A DNA stretch of 64,000 bases from Casuarina equisetifolia (Eukaryota > Streptophyta > Magnoliopsida > Fagales > Casuarinaceae). The stretch spans positions 19,577,931-19,641,930 of the forward strand of contig CM052357.1 in NCBI GenBank assembly GCA_028551475.1. The letters are read 5' to 3'. The notes below the pieces were generated by a model. The model worked only from the letters and a program-made list of their open reading frames with translations. It was not told where the DNA came from and ran no database searches. Shown here one piece after another: positions 1 to 15,176 of the stretch. The position numbers and the translations under genes were made by a program. Each line of letters opens with the position of its first letter. Position 1 is the stretch's first letter.

Positions 1-537
1 GAGTTGTGGGGGCGTTCACCTAAGTTGTCAATCCAAATTTTTCAAAAGACAATGTAATTATGTTCTTGGACTCATCCTAAGAAGTAAAAAATGTAGAAGT
101 CTACTCTTCAGCTCCCATGATCCCCTCATGTTCCACATAGCTAATACTGGTGGACCAAGCTTTTTCTTTGATAACACATACCATTACTGTTTCTAGTTCT
201 AAATCTCTTCTTGCAATAGAATCTTTACGACCTTCACCCACTATGAGATGGGTCTGCTAAGCAAAAATCAAATTGGTTTTTCCCCGTTTTCTCTTCTTTT
301 CCTTTCTTGCATGCCTTCATTGTTGGGCAATGCAGCCAAGACAATAACGCGAGGCTAACTCATAAGTGACGATGATATTGTGATATCAAAGGGTCTGAAC
401 TTCGAGCTGGGATTCTTTAGCCTTAATAATTCCTCGTCACGATATGTTGGGATATGACACTACAACATTTTGGACAGATCTTATGTATGGGTGGCAATCA
501 GAGATAATCCAATCTTTAATGCATCCGGGGTCTTAAA

Positions 538-1110
538 AAAAGGAGGGACTCATATATAAAGCTTTAGACTTAGATAACTAGATTCAATGTGAGATGACAA
601 CCAACTTTAACACTCCCTTCACTTGTATACTGATAAAAACATTACAAGTAAACTTGAAACCTAGCTATAAGATAGGAAGATAACTAAACGTGGTAGGCCC
701 ATAACCTAATAGGTCCTAAGATTATAACTCGGCTTTGATACCAGATTAAATGGGCCCTCAATATATTACCCCAAAAGATGTCTTAAGAAGAAGGAGGAAG
801 GACCCATATATAAGGCCTTAGACTTAGGTAACCAAATCCGATGTGGGATGACGACCAATTTTAATACTTCCCTTTCACTTGCATGTTGACAGAAACATTA
901 TAAGTAGACTTGAAACTCAACTATGAGGTAAGAGGATGACCAAACGTGATGGGCCCATAACCTAATAGGTCCCAAGATCGGAACCTAGCTATGATATCAG
1001 ATTAAGTGGGCCCTTTATAGACTACCCCAAAAAGATGCCTTAGGAAGGACCCATATATAAAGCCTTAGACTTAGACAACTACATCTGATGTAGGATGACA
1101 ACCAACTTTG
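538..1110. repeat. Insertion made of three imperfect tandem units
   Basis: This block interrupts exon 1 of the pseudogene. Two near-full units of about 250 bp (roughly 540-790 and 791-1040) and a truncated third (1041-1110) each start with a stretch resembling GGACCCATATATAA followed by GCCTTAGACTTAG. The full units also share a segment reading GGCCCATAACCTAATAGGTC. No reading frame or clear terminal repeat is visible. The source family is not recognised. Confidence 0.75.
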
Positions 1111-1217
1111 ATGGAAGTGTGGTCTAGTGATGCTTCTGTACCATCAACAAACTCATCCTCTCTTGTAATGACAACCAGGTCTATTGGCAAAACTTCGATC
1201 ATCTAACAAACATATTT

Positions 1218-1625
1218 TGTTACGTGCATAATGGTTAAGACATGTAACTGGGTTCCTTACAAGCAGATTAGCACTCATTTGAAACAAATTATAGTAACTT
1301 TGGATAAAATGGAGCCTAGTTGACATCATTAGAGGGATGCGAAACTCTATTTTCAGAAGGGTAACAAACCAATTTCTTATATTTCAAAAGCTTAGTCCCC
1401 TTTTACACTTCCTAGCCCTTTACAAGAGCTTCCCTGACCTGCTTTGCCAGCACATGAGACATTTCCTTTACTTATTTATCTAGTTACAAATGCAACCCAT
1501 CCCGTGCTATAATCACTGTTAAGCCCGATCATGCCAAATCTAACAAATCCTTTGTCAGTCCTTACTGCTAGCAGAAAAATAGTGAACTAAAAGGCTTTCT
1601 TACACGTAAAGTTGCGCACGTAACA
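1218..1625. mobile_element. Probable solo LTR inserted in pseudogene exon 1
   Basis: The insert starts TGTTACGTGC and ends GCGCACGTAACA, so its ends form a short inverted repeat of the TG...CA kind typical of LTRs. The 5 bp on the left (1213-1217, TATTT) are repeated directly on the right (1626-1630). Exon 1 homology to the gene at 7762 stops at the left edge and resumes just after the right edge. No internal coding region is present, so a recombined solo LTR of 408 bp fits best. A small TIR DNA transposon is the alternative. Confidence 0.65.
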
Positions 1626-1811
1626 TATTTGCCCTGGACGAAAGTGCAAGCGAACTCAAGAGAACCGCGCTTTCACTTCGTGGAATTCTACCAATGATCC
1701 TTCAACAGGTAGATTCTCCATGGGGGTTGATGCTCGTGATCAACCACAGATAGTGATATGGGAGGGAGAGCAAAGGCGGTGGAGAAGTGGTTATTGGGAT
1801 AAAAACACATT

Positions 1812-2262
1812 TGTCGCAGGCTTCCCAAAGCTGTAATGTAGTTGTGTTGTTTTTCTCTTGTTTGCAGGGGATCATGGCCCGTTAATATGTTTTGCGTTAT
1901 TGTTTTGTAATAAGGGTCTTAGTGGTGTAAAGCCCAGAAACGAGAATGTCATTTTGCTTAACTAAAAGGGTTAACTTCGGCACTAGCAAGGTGCTGCCTC
2001 CAAAAGGGGGAAAAAGTGTAGGAAAACGCAGTGTGAAATCCCTAATGAAGTTGTCGGGTTGTTGGTGTGTTGATGGTCCTGTGTCCCTTTCTTAGATGCA
2101 GAGGTCCCATGTCCCTCTTGATGTGGAGTGTTGTTGCTGTTTTTGGTTATTTTCTTTTATAATCATCGGCAGGAGGAAAAATAGGAATAAGCCGGATCTA
2201 AGCTTAGATCGGCTGTTACAGGTTATCCATCCATTGAGGCCATTTGAAGATTCTGCCTATGA
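1812..2262. other. Unidentified insertion in pseudogene exon 1
   Basis: Homology to the sister exon stops after the codons for WDKN near 1812 and resumes near 2262 with a segment matching FQG-PNM. The inserted 450 bp has no homology I recognise, no clear terminal repeats and no convincing frame. T-rich pyrimidine runs and an internal AAGCTTAGATCGG stretch are the only visible traits. Confidence 0.5.
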
Positions 2263-5192
2263 CAACATTCCAAGGCATTCCAAACATGGAAGCCCTCTCT
2301 AGGCATGGTTTTGAACTTATTCCTGCAGAAAATGGAAAAGACAATCTTACTTATATCCCGAAACCTCAGGAGGATAAGGTGATGTTTCAAATCAACTGGG
2401 ATGGATTTGTAGAAACATTATGGGAAGAAAATAAAAGGAAATGGAATGTTGCCGACTATCACCCTACCAACGAATGCGAGCTTTATAATAAGTGTGGAAA
2501 TTTCGAGGTTTGTAATGAATCGGCTACACTCATGTGCAGTTGTATCGGAGGTTATTTTCCAAGGGACGAACATCAATGGAACTAGAGGAACTGGTCGGGT
2601 GGGTGTGTAAGGAGGACTTTAATGCAATGTCAGAGTAATACAAGTACAGTAATTATGGGATGTGGCGGAGGAGATGGGTTTAAGGATATGACGTTCATGA
2701 AGTTGCCAGATAGTGATGATCTGATGGTGGCGGAAGAAATTTGGGGTTGTAGGGAAAAGTGTTTGGAGAATTGTTCTTGTACTACATATGTAGTAGTGCC
2801 TGGGATTGGATGCATGCTATGGAATGGGGCATTGATTGATGTTGAACAGTTTGCAGGAGATGGGAGTACGTTGTGTATTCGGCTTGCACATTCGAAATTA
2901 AGTGAGCTAACATCTCTCCTTGTCCATGATTTATAGTTTAACAAGACTCTAGAAAGAGCAATATTGCTTTGTGTAATTTTCTGAGCTATTGGGAAAATAA
3001 TGCGCTAAGTTGCATTGCTATTTACCCTTTCTTATTCTTATTATTTTAAACTACACTTTGATTTAATTTCCATGACAGCACGTCTTGAAAATGATTATAG
3101 AAAAGTAGAAGTTTTTTCTAAAATAAAATTGAAAGAAACAATGTAGTAAATAAATCAATAGTCAACTGTTTATTAGGGTCAACATCTAGCTTTGCTATTT
3201 GAGGTGAATTTTTTTCTTCAAACACATCACATGTATTGTATAATCTCTTGATTTATTGGTCAAAATTCTAGAGGTCTTACTCTATTTTCCTTGATAGATG
3301 AAATTTTTATTGTAATCAAAATCATCTTAACATATGCAATTCTTGCAAAAATCTCAAGTACATGACATTCTTGTCTCTTCGCATATGGAGGTGGCACGAG
3401 CAAGAGCAAACTAGCCACCAAGGTGATAATAATAATTGCTTTACTTAGGGTAGTCTTTCTTGGTCTATTGTACTCCTTTTTTGGTGGTTCAATACGAAAC
3501 GAAAAGGTAAAAACTTAATTTCCCTTATGCTAATGCACATGAGAATCTTTTCTAATGATTTTAACTTCTTGGTTTGTTCCTTTCAACTTTTGGCTGATCG
3601 ATGGGGTACCAATTTGTGAAGTGAGAAAGATTACAAAATTCTTTGCAGATCTTTTTAGACCAATTGGTCTTGCCATTGAAGGAGAAGAGACAAATAGACC
3701 AAAATTACCATTCTTCAATTTCAATCATGTAGTGCTTGCTACAAACAACTTCTCTGAAGAAAACAGGCTTGGGCAGGGGGGATTTGGTTTCGTCTATAAG
3801 GTGAATGTCTAACTTAAGCTTGTCTTTTAAAGATCAAAACAAACTTATAAGTTCTCTTATATGTTTTACTTCTTGTTTCTATAACTAGGGGAAGCTTCTA
3901 CAAGGACAAGAAATAGCTACAAAGAGACTTTCAAAAAACTCTGGTCAAGGTTTGAAATAATTCATTAATGGAGTTGCACTGATTGCCAAACTGCAACATA
4001 GAAATCTTGTGAGACTATTAGGTTGTTGCATTCACAGTGAAGAAAAGATGCTACTTTATGAATACATGCCAAATAAAAGCTTGTATTATTTACTTTTTGG
4101 TATGTTTGCTTTCCTAACTTGGAGTTTGTTGGTCACTAGTAATAGATTTATGTATATAATAATGGTAGGACAAATATGAAGTTTTTCAATAATTGTTTCC
4201 CTCTTCAATTGAATATATTTGTAGATCAAGCCAAGCAATTATTGCTAGATTGGAGAAAACGTCTAACAATTATTGAAGGAATTGCAAAAGGACTCTTTTA
4301 CCTTCATTGAAATTTAAGATTGAAGATAATTCACCAAGATCTAAAGGTTGCCAACATATTGTTAGATGAGGATCTAAACCCAAAGATTTTAGATTTTGGC
4401 ATAGCTAGAATATTTGGGAAAAAGCAACAAGAAGCTAATACAGACAAAGTTGTTGGCACCTAGTAAGTATATCACATGACTATGATGGCTGCCTTTCATT
4501 TGTTGTCAACAACTTAATTAGTTTGGATTTTCTCAAATGTAGCGGTTATATGTCTCATGAATATGTCATGGATGGGTTATTCTCCATAAAGTCTAATGTT
4601 TATAGTTTTGGGATATTGCTACTAGAAATTTAAAGTGGGCAAAGAAACACCAGCTTTTGTTTATTCGAATACTCTAGTCTTATAGGATATGTAAGTATAT
4701 TCAAATTTTCTTCTAAATATTTTGATAATAAAACTAAGCCTCTAATCATGGCTCAAATTATGTAGTGACATAATGTTTTGGAATGGTATTAGGCATGGCA
4801 TCTTTGGGATGAAGGAAAGGGAATGGACCTCATTGATCCTTGGATACTGGATTTATGTCCTCAAGATGAAGCATTGAGATGCGTACATGTGGGAATGCTG
4901 TGTGTCCAAGATTCTGCAGCTCAGAGGCCAACGATGTCTTCTGTTGTCTTAATGTTAGAGGGGGAAGGTGAAATTCTTCCATCACCTACGCAACCCATTT
5001 GTAATTGGATGACGAGAAACTTAGTCGCTGCAGAATCCTCAAACGGCGATATGACCGACAGTGTGCTCTCTGCAAGACAGACGAATTATTTTCCTTTCGC
5101 TTCAAGCTGCTTATGACTTCCTATGCTAACCACAAATTCTTCATATAACGAGTATGTTTTATATTCCTACTTAAATTGAACACACTACACTG

Positions 5193-5510
5193 TTGGAACA
5201 GTCACGTCCTTACTGTACCGGACATGTATCTGGATATCTTGATGGTTCTAGCCTTGTAGGCGAATTTATGAATGAGGCGGGGATGCTTTCTGAACTCCAC
5301 CATCGGAATCTGGTTGGACTCTGTAACGGGTTCCATGCGGGTGCTCGGAAATTGCACACTTTGTCAATTGTCAATATGGTGAAGGCAAAGATGTTAATCC
5401 ATGACTACATGCCAAGCAAAAGTTTAGACACATCTTCCTTTAATTAGTTCATTCAACAGCACAATCTGAAATTATCTACATCAAGAGGTAAAATGAATGA
5501 TATTCTCCAT
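5193..5510 (+). pseudogene. Receptor-kinase fragment (N-lobe, exon 4-like)
   Basis: A short stretch just downstream of the first pseudogene encodes EFMNEAGMLSELHHRNLVGL followed, after an insertion-like gap, by KMLIHDYMPSKSLDTSSF. This matches the kinase N-lobe pattern of S-RLK or related receptor kinases ([20 protein letters not shown], then [14 protein letters not shown]). The glycine loop, catalytic Lys and C-lobe are absent, and a stop follows. It is a relic of a further kinase copy, more diverged than its neighbours. Assignment to S-RLK rather than a cysteine-rich RLK is uncertain. Confidence 0.65.
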
Positions 5511-7761
5511 TATAGTATTTAAGTCTGTGCACCTCTTAAATTTTGCCCAAATGCTTCTTTCTCTTATTTGGTTTTGAATAATGTCATTCGATCCACTCAA
5601 ACCAAAACTGCCAGATTGGACGTGAATATTCAACATTATCAGCGTTGAGGCAAGTAAGAGCTTCTTAGCTCATATCCCATGTTCTGCTAACTCTATTGCT
5701 GTGACAACAATTCAAGCCCGACAGCTACCATGTGTTCTTGAAACAAACGCTTCTTGGTTATACATTTTGAAAGACTCCGCTGAATCAAAACAAAATTGTC
5801 GCCAAAAGATGTCCTGCACTCGCCATGAAATCCAGGATGGTAATCTTAGTTTAGTCAGTTTTTTGATTTGCTTGATCATAAATTAAGGTCGCTGGAATAA
5901 ATTAAAGTAAGTTGCATCGTGAATCACAGCAGTGAGAGGAATATGTTCGCTAAATCCAAACCCTGCCAGTTCTAGACTTGAGAAAATCCCTTACGTCCGT
6001 TAGTTGTAACTAATGCATAATATAAAATATAGTGTCACGTAACATCTGACAAAAATAGTAACCCTTTTCCATAGTTGACTTCCGTGTGGGGCAGGTCAAG
6101 AAACAACTGGGGTCTTTTTTAGTCTTCAATTATTTATTTCCATATCAACTGGCATCTTCGTTTCAACAAATCAAGTTGAAAATTTTAGCGTAAAAGAGGA
6201 CGCAGAGAAGAGTAAGCAACATGGTTGTGTTAATGCTGTTTCCCATCAGGATGGACCGAAATGTGTTACAGTAAGTATGCCGAGTAAAAGCTTAGTGGGA
6301 GTTTAGCTGTCAAAACTAAAAGACAAATGGGCTCGGAGTTTCGGAGAAATTAGTGAAAGAATTTTACCCAAGTTCCTGTACTCTGTCGCGTCCAGCTTTG
6401 GCTATTTCAGCAAATCTGTTATGTGCCTTAGAGAACTTTAATAAAGGACTTGGGTATAAAGTTTACTTCGACACATTTTATATGAATATAGGTCCGCTGC
6501 TCACGTGGATCCTAATCAGGCGTTGCCGCCGTCGAACTGAGGTGACTTAAGCTCTAATTTGTATGTCGTTTACTTAATAATCAATTGAGACCTGTCTTCT
6601 TCCACGTGGAGAATTCAATATTTTATTTAAGAAAAACCATCTTGGTTGTTTCAACTCCGGGTAGGTTGCGGTCTACGCGGTCCACTCGGTCAACTCCGGT
6701 GTTCAGAGTGGCCATCTTTGTTCGGTCGCCGCCGACGCGGCATCCACTTGCAGTAATAAACTTCGCTTATCATAGACAAAGATCCCACTTGGGGATATAG
6801 AAAGTTATGAGAGAACCGGATACGCTTTCCTTCGGTTTTTGCAGTTTTACTTCCTTGGTTAGCGGTGTTGTATCTAATCATAAATGGTCAGGCTGTCGTG
6901 TACAGACAGAACACGGAACGGGTTTGGTTGAATCGAAAGGTCACCGTTTTTGTCGTTTCGAAGACTAAAACAGCATGATCTATCGTTACTCTCATGTTTC
7001 ATGATGGGAAAAGAATCAATCTCGTAATCAATTCAGAGCAAATATTAAGCAAGTGAGTCCGCGTTAGGACGGGATGATGAACAAAGGTGTTTGTTCTTTT
7101 TGGTGCAAAAATCGTGATTCCTCCTCTCCATGTGCCCAAGAGCTTGAGGTCTGCAATACAAATGGGAAAGGAAGAAAGAAAATGAGAGTACCAAAAAAAG
7201 TAACCATCACATCTGAAAGAAGCATAATTGGGTTGAAAAACTACAGATCTCTAGGAAGTCTTGAAAAGCTATTATGTTTATCAACTGGAATTAAGAAAAA
7301 GTTTAAGGCCCTATCACTGCGGTTATTGGCTTTTGGAGGAACGATTAAGCCCATAATTTCCTGTCGTCACCTACTTGCAAAAGGTGGAATAGCGAAAACT
7401 CTGTTTAAGATGTTGATTTAGACACAATTCGTTTGGGAAGCGCGTCAATGGAATGTGGGGTTGAAAACTTTGACAATTTCGTGACATTCACCTAACCTTA
7501 AATTCTTCCACAGTTTTGCATTTTCTTCGCAAAGAATTTGGGATAGATTACCAACTCAGGGTTTCGATGTGCACTTTCCAACAAGAAACTTCTCCAGTCC
7601 AAGTTCTTCGATTCTTCCAGCAAACCAGAAAGTCTAACTTGTCCAGCGATCAAACATTGACGACGGAATGAAGAACTTCCTCTTGAAGCCAGATACCATT
7701 AACGTTACTAGTTTTTAATATCTTCCGCAGCTGAATCTCAACAATCATCACCCACCTGGAG
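5511..7761. other. Spacer between B120-type pseudogene and intact paralogue
   Basis: I see no gene here. Small frames at 6353-6550 and 7074-7421 have no recognisable domain and no splice context. A locally GC-richer patch lies at about 6655-6750. The last few hundred bases should hold the promoter of the gene at 7762. A W-box-type TTGAC core lies near 7467, but no convincing TATA motif is visible at normal spacing. Confidence 0.5.
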
Positions 7762-11248
<3,487 letters not shown>

Positions 11249-11930
11249 GAGTAATGTCGTCCTTTCCTTTGCTTCAAGCAGGGTGTATAGTTGATTTTCT
11301 TTGTCACCTCAAAATCTTCATAGAACGAATTGTATTTCATATTCACTAAATTAAACAAACTTTTGAGTAGTTTTCCATTGATTAAAGGGAAATGAATTGA
11401 GATTGAACTGGTCCAGTAACAGCTTGGGTCTAAAAGGATGTGATGTGCAAACTCTGATCCCATCAATATGATGCAACTTCTAGGAAAAGTCTGCTTATTA
11501 TAGCTTCTGAAATAAGTGCAGCAGAAAAAATATGCAGGGTTTCATCAAATATAATCTGCAGACTATTTTCTGAACCTAAGTATAAGGAATTGATGTTGAC
11601 AATCAGCAAGGAGTAGAGAAAAGTAAGCAGGAGTTGTGTTGGTGATTCAGTTTGTCCTTTTAGCTGTCCATGGGAAGGAAAGAGAAACATTGTGGAATAG
11701 CCATGCCCACTCATGTTTGACTTTAATACAACAAAGCTATTGCCACTAACGTTGTTAGGAGAACAGCGTGATGCACATAACAAGAACATCAAGATTTATG
11801 TGGTTCAAGGGAAACAATCCTTACATTTTAAGAATAGTAATTTATTGTTACTATTTGGATTTCATAATTTTATCCAATCTCTAAATTTATTGGACGGTTA
11901 ATAAAATCACTCTGTTAATCTAGGACTTAT
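11249..11930. other. Spacer downstream of the B120-like gene
   Basis: It holds the presumed 3' untranslated region of the preceding receptor. Minus-strand frames at 11065-11466 and 11463-11792 overlap the gene or lack any domain, and I treat them as chance. No repeat or RNA gene was recognised. Confidence 0.45.
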
Positions 11931-11931
11931 T

Positions 11932-12070
11932 TCGGATCCTGTCAAACTCTTAGGTTGCTGAACTAATTTGGACGAGGAGTTGTTCATTTCTGAGTACCTA
12001 GTTTCCTCTTTGGTTAGTCATGCTTTAGACCTCTTTACTTTCATTGGATGCCTCTTCATTATTAGCCATA
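11932..12070 (+). pseudogene. Degenerate kinase N-lobe fragment
   Basis: A short translated stretch reads VKLLGC, a stop, then a segment resembling DEELFISEYL and further on ALDLF. This follows the order of the receptor-kinase motif LVKLLGCC...DEKLLVYEYL...SLDLFLF. Flanking kinase motifs are missing and an in-frame stop is present. It looks like an old scrap of a receptor kinase. The match is short, so chance cannot be excluded. Confidence 0.4.
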
Positions 12071-12565
12071 TTTTATGCCTGTAAGTAATTGGGAGTCTGG
12101 ATATCTGATCAACCACCACTTCACCTAAAAGATAACATACCTACTAATCTATATAAAAGATGAATTTCCCATGTGCTGAAGCAGTATATTAATTTATGGT
12201 ATAATGGGGAACCATTAGTGTTCCTAGAACTTTATGAGAATGACGTCCACCAATCTAAAAATATCACGGTTCAGTGTTCTCCACCTTATGCACTTTACTT
12301 GTTTTTTAAGTTATCCATTGAAAATATATTAAATGAGTTCATCTAACCTGGCTTATTTTTTTCATTTTTTTTTTCTTATACAGTGTTAGGAAACTTGAAC
12401 TAGCCATTTCTGTTATGTTTTCAGTAGATCCTACGAAAAAGGTTGGACCCGAAGAGATAAACACTTGAATATACTTCATTCATGGTGAAGCCATGGCACT
12501 TCCTTCCCTCCATTTTGATTCCTGTTTAAAGGTCATTCAATAGGAAGTAAAGCCCTTGGAAACAG

Positions 12566-12660
12566 AACAGTTTATGAGTCTAGAAAATTGTAAAGTTCAG
12601 TCAATTTTTTCAAAGAAAGGGTGAAATCTACGTCTTTGACTTATCTTTTCAGTTTTGGTT
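12566..12660. repeat. Dispersed repeat, copy 1
   Basis: The segment containing GAGTCTAGAAAATTGTAAAG, then GTGAAATCTACGTCTTTGAC and TATCTTTT, recurs in near-identical form at about 14142-14215. Its family is unknown. Confidence 0.55.
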
Positions 12661-14141
12661 TGAGGATTTGGCTTCTTCTTCACCGTTCGCCTAAACTCCT
12701 TCAATTTAAAATAATTTTGTTTTTGTACACTATGGTCGTAGTTAAAGCAGAATCCTCTTCTTCTCCTCTCGGTGGGTTCTTTCGAGTCAACCTTTTAGCA
12801 AATTATTTCTCGTAATCCGGCCTGCTCCTGATACAGATCCTTGATGTTCCACTCGTAAAGCCCAGCCAAGCCCACTGTAGATGACAATGAAAGGGCTTAA
12901 AGCTGCCTATTGCAATGAATCTCTTTCTTCTAGGCCACCAATAAAGTACCAATTTGTTATTCTAGGCTTAATCTCTTCCCATCCCCAGAAACAATTGTGA
13001 AAATTGCAATTAATAATCATTGACAAACCCCACCTACTGAAGTTTAGTTAATTCTCCGAAAAAGTCTTAGGTGGGTCCAGATCTTTCTAGAAGCTTTCTT
13101 GTAAAAAGTCCCCGTCAATTTCGAAATCTGCATTTTGTTTTTTAATAATTGGAGTTGGAGCCAACTCTGGGTGTCTTGCCTCTATGTTCCATGTTATCAA
13201 CGACACTTTTTCATCATTTGGAGTGCAATGATATTCCAAAAAAAAAAAAAAGGATTAATACCGCAAGTCCAGCTGTAGAGATCCACCTTCTCATCATATC
13301 TTCGGAAGTCTAGTTTGACAATCCAAGATCTGGGTGCTCCAACTCCCAAACCATGCTCTTGATTTTTAGCTCCATTCTGATTGCTAGATGCTCCATCTAC
13401 TCTTGGCCAAGGTTGAGAGTTGTCCATTTTTTGATGAATTGCAACAAACATTTGTTGCATCATTTAGAGAATATGATTCAACGAGAATATCGGTTTTTCT
13501 GAAACGATATCTAAAATAATTAGCAGTACCAAAACTGGAAAAGAAATAGTGCAAGAATGGTATTATTATATTCAATAATCTCCAAAAGAAGTAAGTTTAT
13601 ATTTTATAGGAGAATATAAAACCTAGTTGATTAAGGAATTGAATGATATTCATGGCAATCAAAATTTATTATGATTAATTTGGATTGTCTTATGAATTTA
13701 CAATGAAATAAATGATAGAGGAAAGTTTTTCAAAATTCAAATTCAATCCAAAATTAGGAAGGATCGAATATATGGTAATTTCCTGACCTTGGCGAAAGTG
13801 GCGCATGGAGAATCTTCAGTTTAGTCAGATTTCCTTTCTTTTTTTTTTTTTTTCTTTTATCCTAATATTAATTGTAGTTGATAGGAAATTGGGAATTAAG
13901 CTCAACAAGTGTAAGGCAAGAGAACGCGCTTGTGTTCTACTATATTGATGTGGACTAAATATGACATGGCTTTGTGTTGTGCTGCTAATGTGGCAATAAT
14001 GCTGACATCGTACACATCTGAGACATCAGGTTTTGATAGTATGAAACTTCTTATTTGTTTTTGTCTTTAATTTGTCCAAGAGGGAATTGTCCTGCTCTAA
14101 TTCTACCATGATAGAACTCTTGAAAAGAGAACGGAGTGCTG

Positions 14142-14280
14142 GGTCTAGAAAATTGTAAAGGATGATCAAATTTGTAAGAGAGAGTGAAATTTACGTCTTC
14201 AACCTATCTTTTTAGTGGACAGGCAACAAGAGAAGATCAAATTTATGTCTTCAACCTATCTTTTTAGTGGACAGGCAATA
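14142..14280. repeat. Dispersed repeat copy 2 with a 52 bp-period tandem duplication
   Basis: This copy matches the repeat at 12566-12660. Its distal part is duplicated: the core AAATTTAYGTCTTCAACC followed by TATCTTTTTAGTGGACAGGC occurs at about 14188-14226 and again at 14239-14278. Confidence 0.7.
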
Positions 14281-15075
14281 CTAAGTACCTAGGACACTCA
14301 AACCACACTTCATTCGCGGAGAGCGTTTTGCCTGTGGGAGACAGCATTGCAAGTGCTTAGCGGGTCATGGGAACGCTTACGGGATATTTCCTTATCCCTT
14401 TTCAGGCGATTGTTGCGTTTTGCCAGCAAATGTGCTCGATAATGCAGTTGACTAGCCATAGACGAGCCGCCATAAAAGCAGTGATCCATTAGTTAAAAGG
14501 AGTGGTAGGTTCAGCAGCAATGATGCGTTAATTGGGGATGCCAAACTTAGGTTCACTTAATTACTTGCATCTCGACTCTTTCTAGTTCCAGCTTAATAAT
14601 CCCATATATATGTGCTACGTTGCCAAGCTTCTACTTCAGTATACTGGAAATTGGTAACCCAGTCAGATAAAGCCTTCATCATAAATATGTTCCAATAAGA
14701 TGCACTGATTACGTCTCTCCTACTAAAAAGTATGTCTCATTTTTCTGAAAACTTTGATTCTTTGGGCTTTGGGATCTAGACAAGGGACACTTAATCCTCT
14801 TAAATATACAAGTGCTATGTGCATGTCACACTCAAAGAGCCAGGGAGGGAAAGTAGAATCGATGAGATTGAATGACTCATTTCCCATAACAAAAGTTGTG
14901 AGATGCATGGTAGGAAGGCTCCTTTGTCTTCAAGTAGGCCACTAATTATCATGTAGTTCTTTTGCTTAGGAGTGGAACTCTCTTGCAAAGATGGAACCAC
15001 GATGCTCAATTACTATGAAAGAATATGCTCCATCAACAAGGTTACCATAGCAATAACTGAAAGGTGGGAGTAAAC

Positions 15076-15176
15076 AATGTCTAGCTCAGTTAGAAATACA
15101 TGTTACCTGAAATCAAGAGGTTTCAAGTTTAATACTCAAGTATGTGAGTTTAAATATATATGTAATAAAAAAAGGA
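15076..15176 (+). mobile_element. tRNA-derived SINE-like insertion
   Basis: A box A-like TAGCTCAGTTAG (15082-15093) is followed about 25 bp later by a box B-like GGTTTCAAGTTTAA (15119-15132). A short tail of ATGTAATAAAAAAAGG type closes the unit. This is the layout of a plant SINE with an internal Pol III promoter. It is diverged, and I could not define a clean target-site duplication. Confidence 0.5.

Larger units (their letters stand above)
248..5116 (+). pseudogene. Broken B120-type G-type lectin S-receptor-like kinase
   Basis: This is a decayed tandem copy of the intact receptor that begins at 7762. It aligns with that gene from the ATG (MGLLSK at 248) through lectin, S-locus, PAN, membrane and kinase parts. 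Recognisable exon pieces are 248-537, 1110-1217, 1626-1812 and 2262-2901 (exon 1), about 3391-3506 (membrane), about 3599-3800, 3889-4099, 4225-4462, 4543-4690 and 4793-5116. The retained introns and exon sizes of 211, 238 and 148 bp show duplication as DNA. Breaks include a stop after ITRG early in exon 1, TGA in place of Trp in GIW, a stop in exon 4 where the sister gene reads MEEFKNE, a stop after LH in exon 5, and a stop after LEI in exon 6. The catalytic loop reads HQDLK instead of HRDLK. Three foreign insertions split exon 1. The normal C-terminus is lost. Confidence 0.93.
12071..15070. other. Spacer, no gene recognised
   Basis: Apart from the dispersed and tandem repeats listed separately, this stretch shows only AT-rich sequence with short homopolymers (poly-A near 13240, poly-T near 13840). 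The small frames present have no domain signature. Confidence 0.45.

Noticed and set aside
7074..7421. 115-codon plus-strand frame between the first pseudogene and the intact B120-like gene
   Set aside because: No domain, low-complexity basic composition, no splice or promoter context and no similarity to neighbours. A chance frame is more likely.
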